A stretch of DNA of 64,000 bases from Vanessa cardui (GCF_905220365.1 NC_061123.1:16350275-16414274), one strand, 5' to 3'; positions 9,589 through 22,777 are shown, counted from the first letter of the stretch. Notes: generated by a model not told the origin, from the sequence alone. Program-made: numbers and translations.

Positions 9589-12500
9589 TCAAGAAACCTT
9601 AACGACTACTGTTAATATATATAATATTTTAAACTATATAATGTTAATATTGCACGAAGACTAATTGCAGACGCGTGCAATAACTACGCACCAATTATTT
9701 AGCGGATGAAACGTAGCTCGCAGCGTCTTGCTCTTTGAAATGTCAGTGTGTGCCGTGCACGTACAATCCGTCGGTCGGTGTGCTGAGGCATCGGGAATTA
9801 GGCCGACTCGCGACACGGCGCTAATGGTTGCTTTTGTGGCGCGTTTTCGCTCTGAAATGTGCGATCGTATGTTCCACTTCTGTGCCGAGTTCTTGGCATA
9901 ACTATAATACTAGTAAATTATGTCATTATATTTTAACGATAAATTGGAGCTTAAAACTAGCTTAACATGATTCAATTACCAACTTATTTGAATCTTATCA
10001 TACTAATATTATAAAGTTATAATTAAGTAAGAAATTATAATTTTTCGACTTCACGCAAATTTTAGCCGAATGATACGGATAGCTGAATGATTCAGGTTAT
10101 GTTTGGCTTAGTTTCAGCAGAGTTTTCATAAGCTATAATAATATGCATTTTTAGTCCGTTTAACTGTATACTGTTATCAGTGTTGGACATTGCCCTCCTC
10201 TTTTATACGCTTATTGTCACGAATCAGTGGTAAGATAAATCTCACTGAACGGACCTCATTTTTGTCAGAACATCGAGGTTGTGGTCTGAAAACTGGTGTA
10301 GGAAGAGTTGAGTGCCACCATTCCACGACTACTAAGGCATGCCTTTCTGTCTTTAGTCTGGTCAAGTGTTATGTTACTCGTGATGCAGTTACGACCTTCT
10401 GTACTTGGTGTGTTTTACGTCCGGTTTTCAATGAAAGCGATGCCTATCACAGAACACGATTTCGCTTTCCGTCCACTTTTATTTTATGTATGTTACTAAA
10501 ATGCTGTATGCTGAAAAAAAGAACCACTTTTACGTGACACAAAATTAATTTAAAAAAAAGGAAAACAATTCTATTGTTCAATTTGTCGTAGTTTTATTTC
10601 ATATTGAAATTTATATAAATATGAATTGCATAGCAGTTAAAATTGTGGAGTCACTAAAGTAAATACAAATTAAAATTAAAAATAGCTCCTGTACAAGTCG
10701 TGACAGGTTGGAATGTTGGCAAGAATGCAAGTAGCATTTGCCCGTTGAGTCGCATTACAGTCACTAGACTTAACTCCAATTTAAAGCGGGATCTGGCAGC
10801 GCTATAACTTCACCCTTCATCGCTTTATCGAAAACAACTTGCGCTAAGTTACAGCTGAAAGTAATAAAGCGGATGGAAAACAAAACTTGCAGAAGAATTA
10901 TGCCTGGAAGGAAGATGATTTATTTGGCAAACATCCGCACTCACAACGAGCTAATAATACGATTATCGCTTCCCTACATTGAAAAGATAACGAAAACACA
11001 CTAAAGTTAGTTCTTTGACGAGTGACAAGTTATGTAAAAATATTTTTAATGAACGCATTTCAAAATTTTTAAAGATAGCATTTTTGAATTGTCAATTTTT
11101 AAACTCCACACACAGTTTTACAAAACATCCTCTAGCGAGAATGATAGGTAGGAATTCGCTTAGGTATAATAAAAATATTTGCAATGCTATTCACAATAGT
11201 GGCAATCATCGTGGAACACTTACTATCGCATATCTGACATATCCGACGATATATACTGTTTATTTTATATTTGTTAATATTCGATAACCCTGATAACTCG
11301 ACACAGTTCCAGTTACAGAATAGATTTTCGAAGAAACTGAAAAATTATTGGATTAAATCAGCGACCTTTTTTCTGGGTAGTGGAGGCCGTTAAGTGATCA
11401 TTGCAGAGGAACGCGCAGGATGTGCTTTTTCCTAATCAACGTTTTGGAGACGTGCACGGAATATGATATTTTCTTCCGACTGAATTTGAAAGTATATATT
11501 TGATTGAATCTTAACGCATGTCCAATTTGCTCCGACTTTGGAACGTTATAAAGTTCTAAACGAAATCAAACCTTTTTCGAATTAGAATATATGGCATTTG
11601 AGTTATTTATAAAGTTACTTATGTACGTTTTAAAACAATGTTTAGTTTTAATTATAGATAAAAAAATTAAATCGACTTGAAACGTATCTGCTGGTTACGT
11701 TTAAAGAGACTTTTTTAAGGTGTACAATACTGTAACACAATATTTTGATCTATCCGGTATGGTTCCTTGTTCCTCGCCAGCGTTTGCAATGTAAGCGCAA
11801 AAAATGTGTTTAGTTACGTCATCCCTTCAGAAACCTCTAAAATTATCAATATATCTTTACTATGTATATTGTGCATAAATCTATCTGTCAAAAAATATTC
11901 CACATCAATATCTGTTGTATTATTTTTAAGATCTAAGCATACATAGTGATGATGGTGTTATATAAAGCAGTGTAAAATAACCGATTTCAGCACATGCTTC
12001 CCTTTGAAGTGAAAGCTAATAACTTGGTGCTATAAACTTGTGTCTTGATGAGCGGAAAGATTTATGATGAAGTCTTTATTATACGTTTATTGTTTGTTTA
12101 ATATAATAAAAAAAATGAAAATGATTCCGTCGAAGAGCATTAAGTAATATAAATGTGAAGCGATGTACCGTCTAGTTTAACTTATAAATGTTTTTTGCCT
12201 TAAATAATGAGACGTTTTTTTATTTTTTTAACATTTTTACGCCTAAGAGCTATTTACAATTCAAATTTGAAGTTTTAAGTCGCACGGAGTACCTCATTAT
12301 TTTGATTACATTCGGTGTGACACTCGACTTTACAAGGCCTGTATATATTTCTTAACGTTTTATCCGTTTTAAAATTGTTGTTTTTTCTTATAAAGCTGTA
12401 TTATTTTTATAACGTTTCTAGTCATCTTTTCGAAAGTCAATTTTCATCGTTTATCACCGCACTCTCTCATCTCAAAGTTTGACTGCTTAACTCAAGTTAT

Positions 12501-15221
12501 TTTACTACTTAAATGATATATGTACGTAAAGAAAACGAAAGTTTTCTGAACATTACACCATGTCAATGAATGCTGAGCATTTGCTATCAAGTGGTCTGTT
12601 TGCTCCATATAGTATTTTACATAACAAAAAAGGAAAAACGTCCCTATTATTCAAAAATATTATCAAATGAAAAATGTTGTAGCTTATAACATTCTAATGC
12701 TACACGCTTTCACATTTTAAGATCTGTCTTCTCAAAATATGTGCACAGTCGCTCAAGCCCAGAGACCTTATATTAGTGAAACATCGTCATTATGTATTAA
12801 ATATTAAAATACACGAGAAGTAAATAAAACCTTTAACTTATATTCTAAGTTGTAAATAGAACGTAAGATTTATTTTAAAATATACTTGTATGACCACGCA
12901 GCGTAAATAAATGCCTTTTACATAAAAATACCATTAAAACTGCTGCGGTTCCATGGAATACGAATTCTAAAGTCGTTTCCAAATGCAAACGAAATCCAAC
13001 TTATAATAGCTTCTGCCCACCTCAGAAAAGTTGATACGACGAAGCTACGGAGGAGTTGCGAAGACACACGTTCCAATACAAAGGTAATTACACGCCCGCA
13101 GCCGTAATAAAAGTTAGTGCTCGGTCTGTGTGCTCAGCGCCGATGCTGGTGCTTTGTCGTGGTCGAACTAGTCGCAGGTGACGTGTGGACACAGCTTTAT
13201 GGAACGCTTCGCAGCGCCCGAAAGCGCTTTGATTTGCTACGTTACGAAGTGGCGGTTTCGTGCTTAGTTTACATTTGTAATAGCAAATGAGGGTATCCGT
13301 TTTAGAAACGTCACTGTGAATTGAAATTATATTGAATAATTTAGTGGTAAATTATAATGTTACATTTTAAAAAAACGTATGAAGTATATTTATTATTCGT
13401 ATTATAACAAGTCGGTTCGGATATGTTAATTAGATTTCTTATGATTTAAAATTCATGACATGAAAACAATATATGAATATTTTTGAGAAATGAATGTTGT
13501 AAAACACCTAAACGGTTGCGATTAAACGCGGACAATAATAAAGAGGTGAAGCGCTTGGGCGGAACATCGCTATAATTGTAAGTACAATAAATATCTGTCA
13601 GTGTTGCCTCCGCGCCGGCCGACGACAGCGCTGTAATATTTTCTATTTACCTCGCTCCTCGTGGGAAGCAATAAATCGTCATGCGCGCTTCCAATTTCCT
13701 CTCGTCATTTGCTTTCGATTGCTCCTTTCATACATTTCATACATAAATCAAGAATCTAAATTGAATCGAAACGTGAACTCGATTCATCCGATCGTGTTTC
13801 AGAAATTATTAAAGACCGGCTCGGCTCTATCGGTGATATTTGTACGAGAATGTTTATTCTCAAACGCCACTTTACCTCATTATCGCTACATGGTATATAT
13901 TATCCGAAATATTGTTTTGTATGAAATTATGCTTTACTTTACAATTTTAAATCTGGAATATAAACGATTTTGGAAGGTCGAAGATGGACGCGATACGTGT
14001 AAGTTATACTAACTAACGAATCACGACTAAGCAAAACGAAACGCTTAGTCAAATGACAAATTAGCTGACTAGCACAATCACGATGATATTTTAGTAAAAA
14101 TGAAAAGGTATGAAGTTGACTTTAGAAGACACCTTCGTTTGTAATATTTTTGGGAAATAATTCCAACGCCCCTCACCTTCTCAATTTGCGAGTTAATCCA
14201 TTGAACCTTTCCAAATGACATTTGTTTAGCACATCAAGAAAAAGAGGCAGAATATCTTTTTGGAGTTAACTTGTCATCGTTGTTACATTTTTAGTTAGTA
14301 AATAAACTATAACAATGAACAAGGCCCGAAACTCGCCCACGCAACTCTACATTACCTTTTTTGAGTAATATTAATTGCTACTTGTTGAAGAGATAATTAT
14401 TTGACCTGACGAGGGTACAAGGTCGCAGACAAATGAAGGTACTCACTCCATACATTACTTTGATACCATCATTAGTTGACTATTTAGTAATTAAGTCCCA
14501 GGTAAAATACACATACATCCACTTAAGTATTCATGGTAATGATTTACCATCTACATGTTAGTGATAAAGTGCCAATGAAAACTCAGAAAAAAGATCACCA
14601 CTATAAGAAATAATGTTTACCTTTGACTTGCTGTCAAATGTTTTAGTCCAGTAATAGTTTATTTTTTATAAGGAGCAGCCACGACTGTGCTACATGTAAG
14701 TGAATTTGTTTGATTTTTTATTAGTATTGAAGATATCAATCGCCAGTTTTATTATGAATGAGAATCCCACATACAATTATGGTATACAAAGGAAGTATGT
14801 TCTATAGATCTAAATCTCTGCAATGAGTTGAGTAATGACCAGTGCGTCAGACTATAAGTGGTGTGTATTTACCCAAGAGAACTTTCTAAAATCTCACACA
14901 ATTGTTCTGAAAGCAGACACAACTTTTCTAATAATATTTTATCTCGTTAGCGCGCACCGTGTTTCTTTTCGAGATTATTATATACAAGTTCACTGAGCCT
15001 CCTCGCCCTGTAAAGTTGTACAACTTACTGTGTTTGAAATATTCCACTCCTAACGACTCCGAGTTGGCGTGAGAACAACGATCGCCGGGATTTTATATGC
15101 TCGCTCTTTGTACATAAACATGTTTTGAGATTCTTTCGAAACAAATTCACAAACAGCATTATGTGTAACATTTTATTAAGGTTTCAGTCATTGACGTAAC
15201 TGAATGCTGTCTCTGTGTATC
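9589..15221. other. Long non-coding stretch, no gene recognised
   Basis: Only short frames without domains. A GC-richer patch at about 13090-13260 includes CAGGTGACGTG, which could be a regulatory element or first-exon region, but no splice or coding pattern supports an exon. Around 11926-11990 there is a faint resemblance (AAGATCTAAGCATACATAG) to the end of the repeat family seen at 19295 and 22123. Confidence 0.5.
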
Positions 15222-15253
15222 TGTGTGTATGTGTGTGTGTGTGTGTGTGTGTG
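15222..15253. repeat. GT dinucleotide microsatellite
   Basis: About 16 GT units with one early interruption (GTAT). Ordinary simple-sequence repeat. Confidence 0.95.
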
Positions 15254-15730
15254 CATCGCAACAAACACTGAAATGATTTAAATTAAATAAAAAATTATTC
15301 GATACTTTGATATTGACATTTGTTCAACACAAACTCGAAATATAAAATGTATTTCTGTAAGTAAACATAAGGAAAAGGGCTCTTTCAAACAGTTTTGAAT
15401 CGTAGTTTGATAAGACTAATTAAAGCGAATACTGGGGTCGCTTATCAATTGTACCATGAAGATCCGGCAATGCTAAGCTCACTTTTCATAATGTATATAC
15501 TTGTGTATACATGTACGTATATTCTATTATCGAGTAACAAGTTAGTTAGTAGGTTTTATATTATCGATATAAAAGCTATTTATATAGAGCTATAAACTTA
15601 GTCCACGACCTTTTCAACGGCAATTACGTTTTTTTTAGTTCGTGTGCTGAGGTAGTTTTCCATTCCTTTTTATATCGTATACAGTATTATTATATTCAAG
15701 CTTGACACAGATATTTATTTTTAATTAAAA
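15254..15730. other. Non-coding DNA, no gene recognised
   Basis: AT-rich. The one frame of 66 residues (15395-15595) has no recognisable feature and is not supported as a gene. Confidence 0.5.
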
Positions 15731-15850
15731 CTCGAATCTTAACCAATGGTCGCGGTTCCAAACCCAGTCCTGTGAACTTTCATGTACTCCATTTGTGTTT
15801 ATATTTCATCTCGTGCTCAGCGGTGTAAAACATCGCGTGGAAAGCTAATC
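15731..15850 (+). repeat. Decayed SINE fragment (family 1)
   Basis: It contains CTTAACCAATGGTCGCGGTTCC near the tRNA-like head, then TTCATGTACTCC, and TTTATATTTCATCTCGTGCT followed by CAGCGGTGTAAAACATCG. This is the same order as in the copies at 31877 and 41104, with small deletions. The 3' half and tail are missing. Orientation is plus. Confidence 0.65.
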
Positions 15851-16350
15851 TAAATTACCTTTATATGGGTTCCAAAGAACGCACAATAAAAACAGCACTT
15901 CCGTTTCAGGGCGCACTATCGGCCCCGCGGGCGCGGCCGGGTAAAACGTACACGCGTACTCTAACCCTGAACACAAACAAACCAGATTTTCTAAACAATT
16001 TCACAGCTCGTAGCGATGAATAAAAACGACACCAGTATCACCGGGCTCCGCATTATTTATTCGCCCACATTTATATGAGTGACTGAAAAAATAAACAAGG
16101 CAATCCGACGACAAATGTTACGAGTAACATCGAAACAAACGAATTCACACGTGATAACGCGGAACATTTCGCCGGTCACGTAGCCGAGCTCTATCCGGCC
16201 CCTTTTAATACCATTTTAATATTTACACATAGATTTATTTGTATATCATGAGTGAATATTAAGCGCGACTTCGCCAACGTTTATGTTGTGTGTTTATCAA
16301 CATTGATTTGATTTGTATTTGTGTCGTTTTTAAATATGGAAAACAAATAA

Positions 16351-16547
16351 TTTACTGGTATGATAATGTTGTCTTAAATTTTCGCGATTATTACACATTT
16401 AATTAAAACTAGTTATAACGGATTTTAATCGCGTATATTAATTATTTTGGACATCCCGACGTTTCGAGCACTTTACAGCGTTCGTGGTCACGGGTAGACG
16501 CTGTAAAGTGCTCGAAACCTATATAACTAGTTATATTTACTGGTATG
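16351..16547. mobile_element. Fold-back element copy A with 12-bp target-site duplication
   Basis: TTTACTGGTATG stands at 16351-16362 and again at 16536-16547, bracketing a 173-bp insert. The insert begins ATAATGTTGTCTTAAATTTT, then has AATTAAAACTAGTTATAACGG, a core with CCCGACGTTTCGAGCACTTT and CGTGGTCACGGGTAGAC, and the core's partial reverse complement GCTGTAAAGTGCTCGAAAC. It ends in TATAACTAGTTATA. It is the internally deleted remains of a palindromic element; copy B at 37797 keeps the other arm. No coding capacity. Confidence 0.8.
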
Positions 16548-17289
16548 GTTCCTATCATAAAAAAGTAACTAATATTAATCGAGTTATAAGCGTAGGTCTC
16601 TTTCAAGGTGCGTTAAGGATCTCAATACACTGTCCGCCGCTTCCAGTCGAATCCCGCTCCTACACCTTGCAACTTCCACGGTTCTTACTTATATCAATGC
16701 CAATATTGTCAAGACAAATATTAAAAATGTAAAAAACTTCAAAATTGGGAGATACTTCCAATTGGACCAGTACTTACTCTGTAAAAAAAGATGCTCACAA
16801 AGTATGTTAAAAAAATAGTATATATACAAATAATTTTTAAAAAATATAAAGAATCCTCATATTTATTTCAGAGAAGATGACTTACAGAACGTTCAATTAT
16901 ACTATTACAGTAATTATGGCGGTCGATTCATTGCAATGTTAAGCCAACAAAAGCCGCGAACACAAAAACCTGGTTAGGCTTCGTCACCCTTGATTGATGG
17001 ACTCACTTACGAGGGTTGAATAAAGAAGTGGTGGAAGTAATCGCAGCCTTAAATAATGCCATTGTTATGTTAATTGTAAGAAATATTATTGGTGTGTACG
17101 GTCGGGTCTCCATCGGGCTAAAGGATAGAATGTGACACGATTAGAATCATAATCATAAAGTGGTACTTGTACGAAGATTTCGAGTTCGGTTGAGTAAGAT
17201 TTTAAAGAGTGACTGAAAATCTTTTTATTTATCTATGTTTAAAAGATTAGTCCCAGGTCGATAAAATTTTATTGGGTTTTTCTGACGAA
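16548..17289. other. Non-coding DNA, no gene recognised
   Basis: No supported gene. A stretch near 16640 (CAGTCGAATCCCGCTCC) faintly recalls a tRNA T-arm but lacks a matching A box. Confidence 0.45.
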
Positions 17290-17425
17290 AAAAATATCCG
17301 GAGTCTGGAAGTTGGAAGTTTGTAGTTGTACACCCCGAACTTCGGAAAGTACGCAAAGCGCCCGAACTTTATCCGGTCGTGTCGGATTTTCCGTCCCATT
17401 GCATCATGAGCGCCACTGATTGAGC
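17290..17425 (+). repeat. Partial SINE-like fragment (family 2)
   Basis: It carries a block ending TTTTCCGTCCCATTGCATCATGAGCG, which corresponds to TTTGCCGTCCCATCGGATTATGAGAG in the copy at 4590-4885. Upstream sequence aligns only loosely. A still weaker echo lies at about 17935-18040, with GACCTGCGCCTGATC and TTCCCATTTTAATAAGAG. Confidence 0.45.
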
Positions 17426-18778
17426 CTAGTTAGAGACTTTTTGTTATTGTTATTTATCCGTCACACTGTGGTAATTTAAAATTAAATGTAATATTAAAGT
17501 TACACGTGCATGGTTTGCCCACCCGGTACTTTCTTCATTAACCATAAACGTTTACTACAGGTTCTCATGCAATTACTGTTTCCATAAATAGAGCTAATTA
17601 CAGTATTATAGAATTAAAAATATGACATTATTTTTAACTCGACTTAAAATTACTCAACCTTTCACGCCAACCTTTTAAAATAATGCAAGGCTGTAATTAT
17701 GATGTAGATAGCGCAGGGAGTGTGGATACTTTTAATATTACGGGGAATTAATCAGGCTTATATGAACGCCCGAGGCCGGTCACGTGTTCGATTATGATAA
17801 TTCACATATAATTACGGCTAACTACACGACTTGGAAATAGCTAATTGTATTGATCTAGACGGCGTCAATGACTCGGAGGCGCAACTCGTGTGTAGAAAAA
17901 GTCACGACTACATTCTCGTATTTGGTAAATGTGAAGCCGTCAGACCTGCGCCTGATCTTTCTACTGTCTCACTTTGTTTTGTTCCCATTTTAATAAGAGT
18001 ATCGGACTGGAGAGTACATGTTTTTACTCACACAGAGGTTTCTGCAAAATAATATCATCCGTATATTCAATGCATGAAATGCTCCACTAAACGAAATTTC
18101 ACTTACAATATTTAGTATATTATGACGATTTATTCTGACACTTTGTAAATCGTTAACAGTGTTGAAGAGTATTGAAACGAAAATTACTTTGGCGAGATAT
18201 ATGTTGTATGTTATTTTGGTCGATTGTTTGTAAGAATATTATTATTATTTGGTATTTATTCGAGGAAAGGATTAGTTGATATACCGTCACTGATAAAAGC
18301 ATTACAACATAATCAACTCACACTCATTCCAAATTATTGTAAGCCTCATACACACATATGTAATAGAATCTATAATCGTAAGACTATTTTAAAAAGCTAT
18401 TAAATATATTGTATTATAAACAAAATCGCATCGGATTTTATATCTATTGTTCCGAAAATATTATACGGAATAGTACTTTTTTTAAATACTTGCTGATAAC
18501 TTTTGAAATAACATTGCTTTTATTAGACTATTTCTGTATATTTTATACATATAAATATCAGTCGACTAGAGTGAGAGCAATGAATAAGTCAACAATCGGT
18601 TATTCTAGATTCAAAGTGGAGCGGGGTCGGGGTTCGGGGGTCGGGGAGGAGACACTCCGCGAAAAAGGGTTAAGTAAATGGCATTTGTTGTGAAACTGTA
18701 ATGTGTCTCGCATATCTAATAGCTAGCGGAGGATGCGCTCACTGGAAACAGGCATAAATAATTTACTTGTTTCTTTTC
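17426..18778. other. Non-coding DNA with faint repeat remnants
   Basis: No gene is supported. The frames at 17831-18052 and 18409-18693 show no recognised domain, and the first overlaps the weak SINE remnant. A GC-rich GGGGTCGGGGTTCGGGGGTC patch lies near 18620-18650. Confidence 0.45.
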
Positions 18779-18814
18779 AACCGACTTCAAAAAGGAGGAG
18801 GTTATCAATTCGTC

Positions 18815-18855
<41 letters not shown>

Positions 18856-19200
18856 GTTACCTCATAACTTTTTACTGGGTGGACCGATTTTGATAATTTT
18901 TTTTTTGTTTGAAAGGTAATGCTTCCCGTGGGGTCCCATTTTTTTTAATTTTTTTTCCGATGATGGTATCCGTATGAAAACGACATAAGTCTTAAATTTG
19001 CATTATGTATATGCGCGACAAATAGGTGAATAACTCAAAATCACGTTAACCAATTCCGATGATTCTTTTTTTATTATAAAGGATATACTTTAAGGGTAGT
19101 TTGGTGAAAGTTTGGTAAGGTTCTGAGCACAGGATCTATGACAAATTAAGGGAACGGGAGGGAACGGAACAATTCTGAGGAGCACGTTAGCAATACTCGG
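18779..19200 (+). repeat. Lepidopteran interspersed repeat with long poly-T tract
   Basis: It begins AACCGACTTCAAAAAGGAGG and GGTTATCAATTCGTCTGTA, followed by a run of about 30 T (18821-18849). Then come TTACTGGGTGGACCGATTTT and GCTTCCCGTGGGGTCCC. I recognise this order as a common lepidopteran repeat of unknown class. The opening ACCGACTTCAAA also occurs in the inverted repeat at 19903-20492. The 3' limit is approximate. Confidence 0.55.
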
Positions 19201-19294
19201 TCGAATCTTTTATTTATGGGTTACTTGGATATTTGAATCACCTTCCGGAACGTGGTTATGTTCATGTAATTGTCATAATCGAATATTATAATCA

Positions 19295-19543
19295 ACTAGC
19301 GACCCGCCCCGACTTCTCACGGGTGCAATACTGATACTAAATGTACTAAAGAATTTGTTTATTTACGACATCACATTGCAAACTTCTTAAATTGTCAGTG
19401 TTTCTTTACTATATTGTTCATTTATTATATACACAAACCTTCCCCTTGAATTACACTATCTATTAAAAAAAACGCATCAAAATCCGGTGCGTAGTTTTAA
19501 AGATATAGGGACAGAGAAAGCGACTTTGTTTTATACTATGTAT
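19295..19543 (+). repeat. Interspersed repeat 'ACTAGCGACCCGCC', copy A
   Basis: It starts ACTAGCGACCCGCCCCG and includes ACTATCTATTAAAAAAAACG, CATCAAAATCCGGTGCGTAG, GGGACAGAGAAAGCGACTTT and the end TTTTATACTATGTATTGA. It shares these blocks in order with copies B (22123-22360, plus) and C (22778-23031, minus). No coding capacity. The family is common in insect genomes; I cannot assign a class from sequence alone. Confidence 0.7.
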
Positions 19544-19902
19544 TGACGGAACTCCTAAACGGCTTACAGTTAGGGTGCGATTTGGGGCAGAATTTCTTTC
19601 TGTCTTTAATCAAATTTTGTGTATATGATGTGATGTCATATGATGTACGACATAGCATACGAATAGCTCTTTTGCAAAGTTTTTTTACTGAGGTCGATTA
19701 CAGCTCATTCGAGGGTGGTACCTTGTAGTTTATGCCGCATGACGTATTAAAGCCGCATTTTCGAAAGTCTATTTTTGCTTTATTCGAAAGTTTCTTTTGA
19801 AATTGCCCCTGAAGTAGTTTCTGATTCATATAAACGGCACGCTTAATCTATCCATATTAAGAAAATAATGTTAGTCTACATCAGCTTCACTTAAAATCAA
19901 AA

Positions 19903-20492
19903 AATAAATAAAATTTTAACAAAAAGAAAAACCGACTTCAAACAAAACAGTATTTTAAAACAAATTAAAATGCACTAAAAAGTAATAAAAATAATTGCAT
20001 ATTTAACACATTTTTGAGAGTCCTCCTAGGTAAAATGAAATGAAAAATATTAGACTACTTAAAAGTCGATTTACGATTATATAATGTAGTTATAATTATT
20101 GCTATACTTGGAGTCGGTGTCAGCCAACCCTATACTATACCTATCAAAAAACAATACGAGAATACATTAAGAAATGTTTCTTACAAATTACCTTTTATAC
20201 GATATTATACTGGGTCAATCAAGAGGCTCGTATCGCTTCTTTCTTTTGATTGTTGAAGCGTGTGCCTGTGGCTGACACCGGCTCCAAATATAACAATAAC
20301 TATAACTACATTATATAATCGTAAATCGACTTTTAAGTAGTCTAATATTTTTCATTTCATTTTACCTAGGAGGACTCTCAAAAATGTGTTAAATATGCAA
20401 TTATTTTTATTACTTTTTAGTGCATTTTAATTTGTTTTAAAATACTGTTTTGTTTGAAGTCGGTTTTTCTTTTTGTTAAAATTTTATTTATT
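19903..20492. repeat. 590-bp inverted repeat (223-bp arms, 144-bp loop)
   Basis: The arm at 19903-20125 is a near-exact reverse complement of 20270-20492. The arms have identical length, so there is no net indel, and most mismatches sit in the inner 40 bases. The outer parts carry AAAACCGACTTCAAAC, TCCTCCTAGGTAAAATGAA and GTCGATTTACGATTATATAA. The loop contains CAATCAAGAGGCTCGTATCG. It is non-coding and fits a fold-back transposable element or its non-autonomous derivative. A transcript across it would form a hairpin of more than 200 bp. Confidence 0.9.
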
Positions 20493-22122
20493 ATACGAAA
20501 AGGCATTTATTTAGTGGAAGCATCTTCGGCTTAAAATATTGTAACACGATTTGTCATCCTTGATACTCGCGTTACAATGAACATTTAGGTTTTATTTCTA
20601 AACTATTTATACTTTAGTTGTTTCTTTATTAAGATAACCGCTATTGCACGAGTGGCGAGAACTTTGGAAATTCACTTTCTCGTGCCTCAACAAAACACGA
20701 ACAGCTGTTGGTTTGCGAAAGAAACACGGTAACCAGTCGTACTGTTACTGGCTCTTTGCTGATTTTGAGAGTGAGCACAGAGCAAAGGACGTCTTACTTA
20801 GTCTTAGTATTGGAAATCTATTTATTTTGCAATATAAGACTTCAGTAAATCCTTCAGCCTGTAACCTGCGACGCTTCGCTAAGCGCCTCAAAATGTTTGT
20901 ATTTGTATATAAGCTCTACTGTCAACAGCACTGACCATCCAACTCGCACAACTTATAGCGCTACATTTTATTTTAAACTACATTTATTGGTTTATTTATT
21001 GGACACTAGCAAAATCTGCGACTTCGTCTGCGTGGAATATTTTGACGAAAATCCTAATGTAAAAAAACTTGTTTTGGCAACTCGGAAATAGCTGCATTAA
21101 CTTAATAAAACTACCGCTAATCAGAAAAACACATTATGTTACAATCGGAAACTCTTTAATTAATTTATTTTTATATTTTCCGTGATATTCACTATAATCA
21201 TTGTGATATTTGATGTCAGCAACTTTTAAGATTCATTAACTCATTTGTATTGCTTCTATCATAGATACATGTAGTGTTGGTACTTCATTCAGATTGGGTT
21301 CGATGTGTGCGATTTCTTAGTGGTTTTTGAAATATATAAATAACTTTGTAGTTCACAGTATTAATTACTATTAAAATTCGCTGTTAATTAGTTTAGAACG
21401 AGCTTTAAGGGATTTTCATATATGTATATTTCTATATCAAATGACGTCACAAAAATTAAGTCAGTACGTACAAGAGAATATCTACGAACGTATATACGTA
21501 TAAAAGTTTCAAAGTACATATAATGCTTTATATAACGTGTTGCAGTTATTATAAGTTGAACACACAAACATGTCTTACTGCGGTTAGAACTGAAAGTATA
21601 TAAAATCTGTATCATATTAACTTCGTATGAAGTAAAGGTATCCAATCATAAAACCGCGTTGACCCAGTTGATAGAATATATGGCTCTTATTCTAAGGTCA
21701 CCGCATCGAAACCAGGCCAGCGCGGCTAAGTTTTTTAAAAGTTTATTTGGGTTAACAATCCACCTACGGTTCGACGTCAAAGAAAACATATTTTTGTCAA
21801 GCTGCAGTCACACAGCGCCGGTAGCGGGCCGTCCTCTTGAAACTCAGGACTCGTTTCGTATCGTTGTTACAATTAACCAGTTAACAAAATGATTCCTCAA
21901 ATCCAAACGAATTCAAACTACTCAAATCTCGAATAGATTTCAGTGCGCCCGTCGAGTCTCGCAAACAGCGCATGCATGATGCATCGCAATAGTTTACAAA
22001 CTTCCCTCGTCTCATTTACGAGCCCCGGATTGCCGTATCAAATATACACAGACACAGAACAGATATCGTGGAAGTGGTATGGCTGAAGCCTAATAGACTT
22101 ATTGGAGTAGTGATATGTTTAT
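20493..22122. other. Non-coding DNA, no gene recognised
   Basis: Frames of 60-96 residues occur (20644-20934, 21388-21645, 21659-21892) but show no domain, no conserved motif and no splice context. No repeats recognised. Confidence 0.5.
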
Positions 22123-22360
22123 ACTAGCTACCCGCCCCGGGTACCTTCGTCCACAAAATATACTGCAGAATATCTTACAGTGTTCACAGTTTTTCAGTGA
22201 TTCTCTACTATATTGTGCATGTATTATACGTATTAACCCTAAATTACTCTATCTATTAACAAAAACCGCTTCAAAATCCGTTGCGTAATTTTAAAAACCT
22301 AAATATATGAAGGGACAGACAGCAGAAAGCGACTCGTGCTGGATACAATGTAATGATGCA
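22123..22360 (+). repeat. Interspersed repeat 'ACTAGCGACCCGCC', copy B
   Basis: It starts ACTAGCTACCCGCCCCGGG and carries ACTCTATCTATTAACAAAAA, TTCAAAATCCGTTGCGTAAT, AGGGACAGACAGCAGAAAGC and a diverged end. It lies in the same orientation as copy A at 19295 and faces copy C at 22778-23031. Confidence 0.7.
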
Positions 22361-22384
22361 AAACAAACTGTTAAATATAACTTT

Positions 22385-22455
22385 TATAAGCCTCTCCCGG
22401 TGCTTGAACCCAGGACTACGGGATCGATGGTCTTAAAGATAGTCACTAGATCAGC
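22385..22455 (-). repeat. tRNA-like SINE head, minus strand
   Basis: On the minus strand, TGATCTAGTGAC (A-box-like) is followed about 35 bases later by GGGTTCAAGC (B-box-like), flanked by CCTG and CACCGGG. The cloverleaf stems are not all paired, so this is a tRNA-derived SINE head rather than a functional tRNA. It sits in the 417-bp gap between repeat copies B and C. Confidence 0.45.
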
Positions 22456-22777
22456 GAGGTAATCAAAACAGTATAAGAGTCACAAAACTATAAGGTGTTA
22501 AACTATAAGGACAGGCATATATTTCAAATCAAAACAATTTACTATTATATTTCACGACCAACAACTATAGTCGTTGGATTTAAAATTGCTTCCAATACGG
22601 TATCCGCTATAAAAAAATCTGTTTATTTAATAAAGTATCTATTTCCTTTTCGGTTTAGATATTCGCTAGCTTGAGACTAATATTCGCTATCTCTATCGAG
22701 AAGCTATTATAAGTTCAAAATTATATGTACCTTCAACATTTGCATTATGCTTTTCAGACGTCTGGTGCAACTGGCGT

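Noticed and set aside
15010..15028. Palindrome AAGTTGTACAACTT as a regulatory site
   Set aside because: A 14-bp palindrome is not rare in 64 kb, and nothing nearby suggests function.
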